Positions 60,601 to 64,000 of a stretch of DNA of 64,000 nt are shown piece after piece. The stretch is taken from positions 434,001 through 498,000 of the forward strand of contig MCGT01000009.1 in NCBI GenBank assembly GCA_002104935.1, given 5' to 3'. Numbering within the stretch: position 1 is the stretch's first letter; each line of letters starts with the position of its first letter. The notes under the pieces were generated by a model. That model did no database searches. It had not been told where the DNA came from and worked only from the letters and a program-made list of their open reading frames with translations. The position numbers and the translations under genes were made by a program. The stretch comes from Hesseltinella vesiculosa. Taxonomy: Eukaryota > Mucoromycota > Mucoromycetes > Mucorales > Cunninghamellaceae.

Positions 60601-62320
60601 TCAACTCCTAAACGCTTGTGATCTCCACACCAATGCAAAGCTTGATCAAAAAAAAAAAAAGCAAACTAAATGGGCTCAACATATGCTAATGACGATCCAA
60701 TGTAACAGCATACAACGCAAATGAGACTAGGACATGGTCTGGAGGCTGGAAGTTTGTAGCAACTTCAGGAGATCCAACCTCACCCCGCGCGAGTCTGGTT
60801 CAATGAAAAAAAAAAAAAAAAAAGCCCTATTCTTAATGTTTTGTCCAGATCACTTAACAAGAATCTCTGCATCGATGCCAAGATAGGCTTCTGATATTCT
60901 GTAGACATACAGATTTGTTTAAACTGATGGACTCGTCCCAGCCGGTAGGATACCAACCAGAACAGCTGCGGACTGGCACAGAACCGCCTAGTGAGCTAAG
61001 CATCCGGCTGCCGTGTTATGGAATGGACTTGAATGTCATTCTGGCTGACCTTCTGCAGGAACCCTTTCATATGGTTAGCTCAAAGGCCCCCTTTCAATTT
61101 GTGTTGATGTCATCACGAGGTCGTCCTATCTCTCAAATCCAAAGCACCAGAGCTATACACCGCAGCGCCACAACCACCACGTTCGCCATACACAATCGAC
61201 TTGCGCTTGTGATGGAGACTTGCGCCAACGGTCTGGGTAAAGCTGGTGGAGGTAAACGCTAGCCCAACGGACGACAGATGTTCTGTAGAAACCGCGAAAT
61301 TACCAATGAGCAAAGTGATGTCTGAAGCAGATGAATGGGAAGAGAGTGAGGGCAATGGGGGATTGGTTTTTTTTTTTTTTGCATTTTACAAATAAAAAAA
61401 GGCACGACAAACTACCACCTCAAAAAAAAAAAAACCGGACCGTCGTTATTTTAGTAATTCATTGTGTCTGTTCCAAAATTGGAATATTGCTAGTGTTCTT
61501 TGATCAGGACACATCAATTCCACTCCAACCAGCCGTATAAATGACCGGTTCCGCAATTCGGATGATCTTAGAGGTGATTATTACTTTGAGAAAGAGCATT
61601 CAATTTGCTCTTATAAAACAAAAGTACACTCAGTCGCAGCTTTTTATGCTGAAAAAAGACGACGGTCCAATTATGGAATTGATTCGCTGATATCCTAAGC
61701 TCATCATGCTACCTGAGCTTTTTTTGCTGGACAATGACCTTTTTTTAATTAGCGACAGTGACCGCTGCCACTGAAGGATATCTGGCCAATCATATCATTT
61801 CTGTCTTTGAATTCTGTGTCACAAGGCCTATTTTTTTCCAAGCCAAAACATTTCCTTTTCGTAGCCTTTTCCGCCCTCAAAGGCATTCTACAATCATTAT
61901 ACTTTGAGGAATGCATATCACAATGTATGTCAACACACCCAATGCATAAAAACACCAAAATTTAACAAAAAATTCTTGTGGAAAGCTGATGGATGTCTGC
62001 CCACTTTTAACATCATGATATGACGGCACGTGTGGGTGTATAGGGAAAAGGGTTTCGGACTGCAGGAATAGAACAAAAGTACGGGTTTTCTCCTTCTTTC
62101 TGTTGACCTTTCACTTCCGCTTCAAAACGTCAAAAAGAGATGTGTTTAATCAGGGTTCAGATGTCAAAAAATAAAATAAGAATTGGAAGCGGAGAGAGAA
62201 AAAAACAAAAAAGGGAAAAGGAAAATGGCCAATCACAATTATTCGGCAATTCGGGCCGAATCGGGCGCCGAACTGCCGATTTCACAACAAGGCCCTTTCT
62301 ACGGTCTATCAATCATCAAA
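56961..62320. other. Long non-coding, homopolymer-rich stretch
   Basis: I find no gene with a convincing exon chain in this 5.4 kb. Frames of 60-120 codons occur but are rich in Phe/Lys from A/T runs and show no domain. A faintly coding-like area lies at about 58730-59180, with Ser/Pro-rich frames in two registers and an intron-like tail, but no family fits. T or A runs of 12 to 34 recur (for example near 57611-57641). It may hold a degenerate gene, an untranslated RNA or simply spacer. Confidence 0.5.
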
Positions 62321-62394
62321 GGGACTATGGCCCAATTGGACAAGGCATCTGACTACGAATCAGGGGATTGCAGGTTCGAGTCCTGCTAGTCTCA
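62321..62394 (+). tRNA. tRNA-Arg (anticodon ACG), copy 1
   Basis: The 74-base gene folds as a cloverleaf. The acceptor arms GGGACTA and TAGTCTC pair (one G-U), with discriminator A. The anticodon arm TCTGA-CTACGAA-TCAGG has anticodon ACG (read as ICG after editing). The T arm is GCAGG-TTCGAGT-CCTGC. The D arm GCCCAATTGGACAAGGC holds box A, and the T loop holds box B. No intron is seen. A T run downstream (62422-62433) fits polymerase III termination. Confidence 0.93.
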
Positions 62395-63236
62395 TAACAA
62401 ACCAACCTCTTCGGGGGTTGTTTCTTTTTTTTCGATGCTGTTTGGCTTCGTTTTGAAAAGGCTACTTTTTTTTGGTGGCCAGAGTTTTTTTTTTTTACTC
62501 GGCATGCTCAGTGGCTGAGCCCGGCACCACAGGCAATGGCAAGTCCATTCCGGCACTTTCCTTAAATGGTCTTGGACTCATGGTCAATGAATCTGGTGTC
62601 CATCGGTCGACTTTCTTTTTTTTTTTTTTGCTGGGAATTTCTGGCCCCTCATTATTATGTCATGTCTCTCTCTTCATCAAGCCATACATCGATGCTTAAA
62701 AAAAAAATTGCCAGGAACAGTGCTCGTTTACAACGATCGTGCAAATTTCAAGCCAATCCACCAGAATTCATTTTAGCTTGACAGGCTTGGTCAGCGTCCA
62801 TTCCCGCGTTTTGACTTTTGAGTACTCTAAAAAAAAAAACAAGGTGCTATAACAACGGCATTATGTGCCTTTTTTTTTAATAAAAAAAATAAAAAAGCGA
62901 ATCCATACTGTAGTTCTACAAAAAAAAAAAGTGATATTGCATGCTTGTGCTCAAAGGGAAGGACAGGAAGTCTTGGAGAAAAAAAAAAAAGAAATGGTCA
63001 TTTGCAATAAGCCTGAACAAGCAGATACAACAGGCTACTGTGTACACATTCTACAAGCCAAAACATTACATATTTTACTGTATGAACTTCATGATACCGT
63101 ACCTCTTTATACAGCGTAGGTCATTTTTATTTTAACGGGACCCATGCATAGCAGTACTCGCCATATAAGGAAAAAAACAGCCATCGGCAAAAAAAAAAAA
63201 AAAAAAAAAAAGAGGCCCGAAAAGGGCAAAAAGAAA
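62395..63236. other. Spacer between tRNA genes
   Basis: AT-rich with many homopolymers, and no gene is seen. A-rich low-complexity tracts lie near 62830-62920 and 63190-63211. Confidence 0.5.
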
Positions 63237-63310
63237 CGCTCCTGGGAAGGCTCGAACTTCCAACCTCTCGATTAACAGTCGAACGCGCTAGCCAATTGCG
63301 CCACAGAAGC
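63237..63310 (-). tRNA. tRNA-Asn (anticodon GTT)
   Basis: On the minus strand a 74-base cloverleaf is seen. Acceptor arms GCTTCTG and CAGGAGC pair with one G-U, and the discriminator is G. The anticodon arm TTCGA-CTGTTAA-TCGAG gives anticodon GTT, reading Asn codons. The D arm GGCGCAATTGGCTAGCGC is typical of eukaryotic tRNA-Asn, and the T arm TTGGAAGTTCGAGCCTTCC fits. No intron is seen. Confidence 0.92.
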
Positions 63311-63858
63311 TGATGAATGTTCAATTCACCTAGACTTACACCAGTTGATCACGATTTTTTTTGGCCAAAAAATTGAAGATATACATAAACGGAGGTGATA
63401 TGACTAATGATGAAACGGGCATCTTGTTTATCATTGCTTTTTTTCTTTTATTTTTGTTGGAAAAGAAGACAATTACTGTGCAACTGATAATTTTTTTATT
63501 GGTTACACAAAAAAATTTCGACTTCCCAAAATAGGATGGTCAGTATAGTATTGTTTCGGGCAGCCCCTCAGATTCCTTAAATACAAACAATCTATTGGCT
63601 GTCAACGTCGATATACTATCCTGGCAAGCCTCTTTTTGGGTGAGTCTTTTTTTTTTTTTACTGTGACCAAAAATAAAACGTGGAAGACAGCATAGCTGGC
63701 AAGCTACAACTTATCACAAGGACTCTGCTGGTTCATTAAAATAATCCTCGATGTTTGGCCATGAGATCTGACCATTTTCCATTTCGAAAAAGACAAAAAT
63801 AAAAAAAAAAATTCGGTGGAAACAATGAGTTTGCCTTCCCGCTTTTAACATCATCAAA
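63311..63858. other. Spacer between tRNA-Asn and the second tRNA-Arg
   Basis: AT-rich, no gene seen. It ends in ATCATCAAA directly before the tRNA, a 9-base leader also found before tRNA-Arg copy 1. Confidence 0.5.
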
Positions 63859-63932
63859 GGGACTATGGCCCAATTGGACAAGGCATCTGACTACGAATCA
63901 GGGGATTGCAGGTTCGAGTCCTGCTAGTCTCA
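63859..63932 (+). tRNA. tRNA-Arg (anticodon ACG), copy 2
   Basis: The 74 bases appear identical to the copy at 62321, with the same ATCATCAAA leader and a similar GGGGTTGTTTC trailer. The anticodon arm CTGACTACGAATCAG gives ACG. A T run downstream (63965-63970) fits termination. Confidence 0.92.
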
Positions 63933-64000
63933 TAAATAACCAATCCCATCAGGGGTTGTTTCCTTTTTACCTTTTTTTTGATTCAGTTTAACTGAGTTTT

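Overview
The window looks like nuclear DNA of an early-diverging filamentous fungus, most probably Mucoromycota (Mucorales-like). Genes are cut by many short spliceosomal introns (about 45-110 bp). Long A or T homopolymers sit in introns and spacers, and the eukaryotic housekeeping set is dense. The genus cannot be fixed from the sequence. Exon structures below were built by hand: GT-AG or GC-AG borders were chosen so that the reading frame and the protein-family match continue, and each final CDS length was checked to be divisible by three.

Region 1 (about 0.9-16.2 kb) is a mosaic accessory region. An intact old-yellow-enzyme (OYE) gene is followed by its own 3' flank. Next comes a tandem array of about 287 bp units (21 full units, 2.74-8.90 kb), then a hairpin-rich spacer with an 18 bp minisatellite, and then an unrecognised single C2H2 finger gene (9.5-11.2 kb). 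A truncated OYE copy follows. A six-exon gene with two C2H2 fingers and a PD-(D/E)XK-like core (12.4-14.4 kb) lies between the two halves of one array unit. A frameshifted third OYE copy then runs straight into the promoter of a conserved membrane-protein gene. The array, the minisatellite and the flank of the last block share a core TGGACG motif, which ties the repeats and the two finger genes into one candidate system. This is the least ordinary part of the window.

Region 2 (16.3-56.8 kb) is compact housekeeping DNA on both strands. It holds a TM9SF nonaspanin, TCTP, a microcephalin-like BRCT protein, the ESCRT-III subunit Vps2/CHMP2, RNA polymerase subunit Rpb8, a ribosomal-L1-domain protein and an MFS carrier. 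It continues with the ER lectin Yos9/OS-9, the histone chaperone HIRA, an LRR protein, a small membrane protein, the Sct1-type glycerol-3-phosphate acyltransferase and two small unknown genes. The last stretch has an ATF6-like membrane bZIP factor, Efm4 methyltransferase, a 4E-T-like eIF4E-binding protein, an APSES/KilA-N protein, TAF4, seryl-tRNA synthetase, mitochondrial Oxa1, a second MFS carrier and Leu1. Several pairs are divergent and share 180-340 bp promoters. ER and secretory functions recur (TM9SF, Yos9, ATF6-like, Sct1), but no functional cluster is implied.

Region 3 (56.8-64 kb) is mostly non-coding, homopolymer-rich DNA. It ends in three tRNA genes: two near-identical tRNA-Arg(ACG) and one tRNA-Asn(GTT).

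Unusual splicing is frequent. There are four introns with a GCAAGT donor, a six-base first coding exon in the Vps2 gene, a 19-base internal exon in the BRCT gene, and a last TCTP coding exon that carries only the stop codon.
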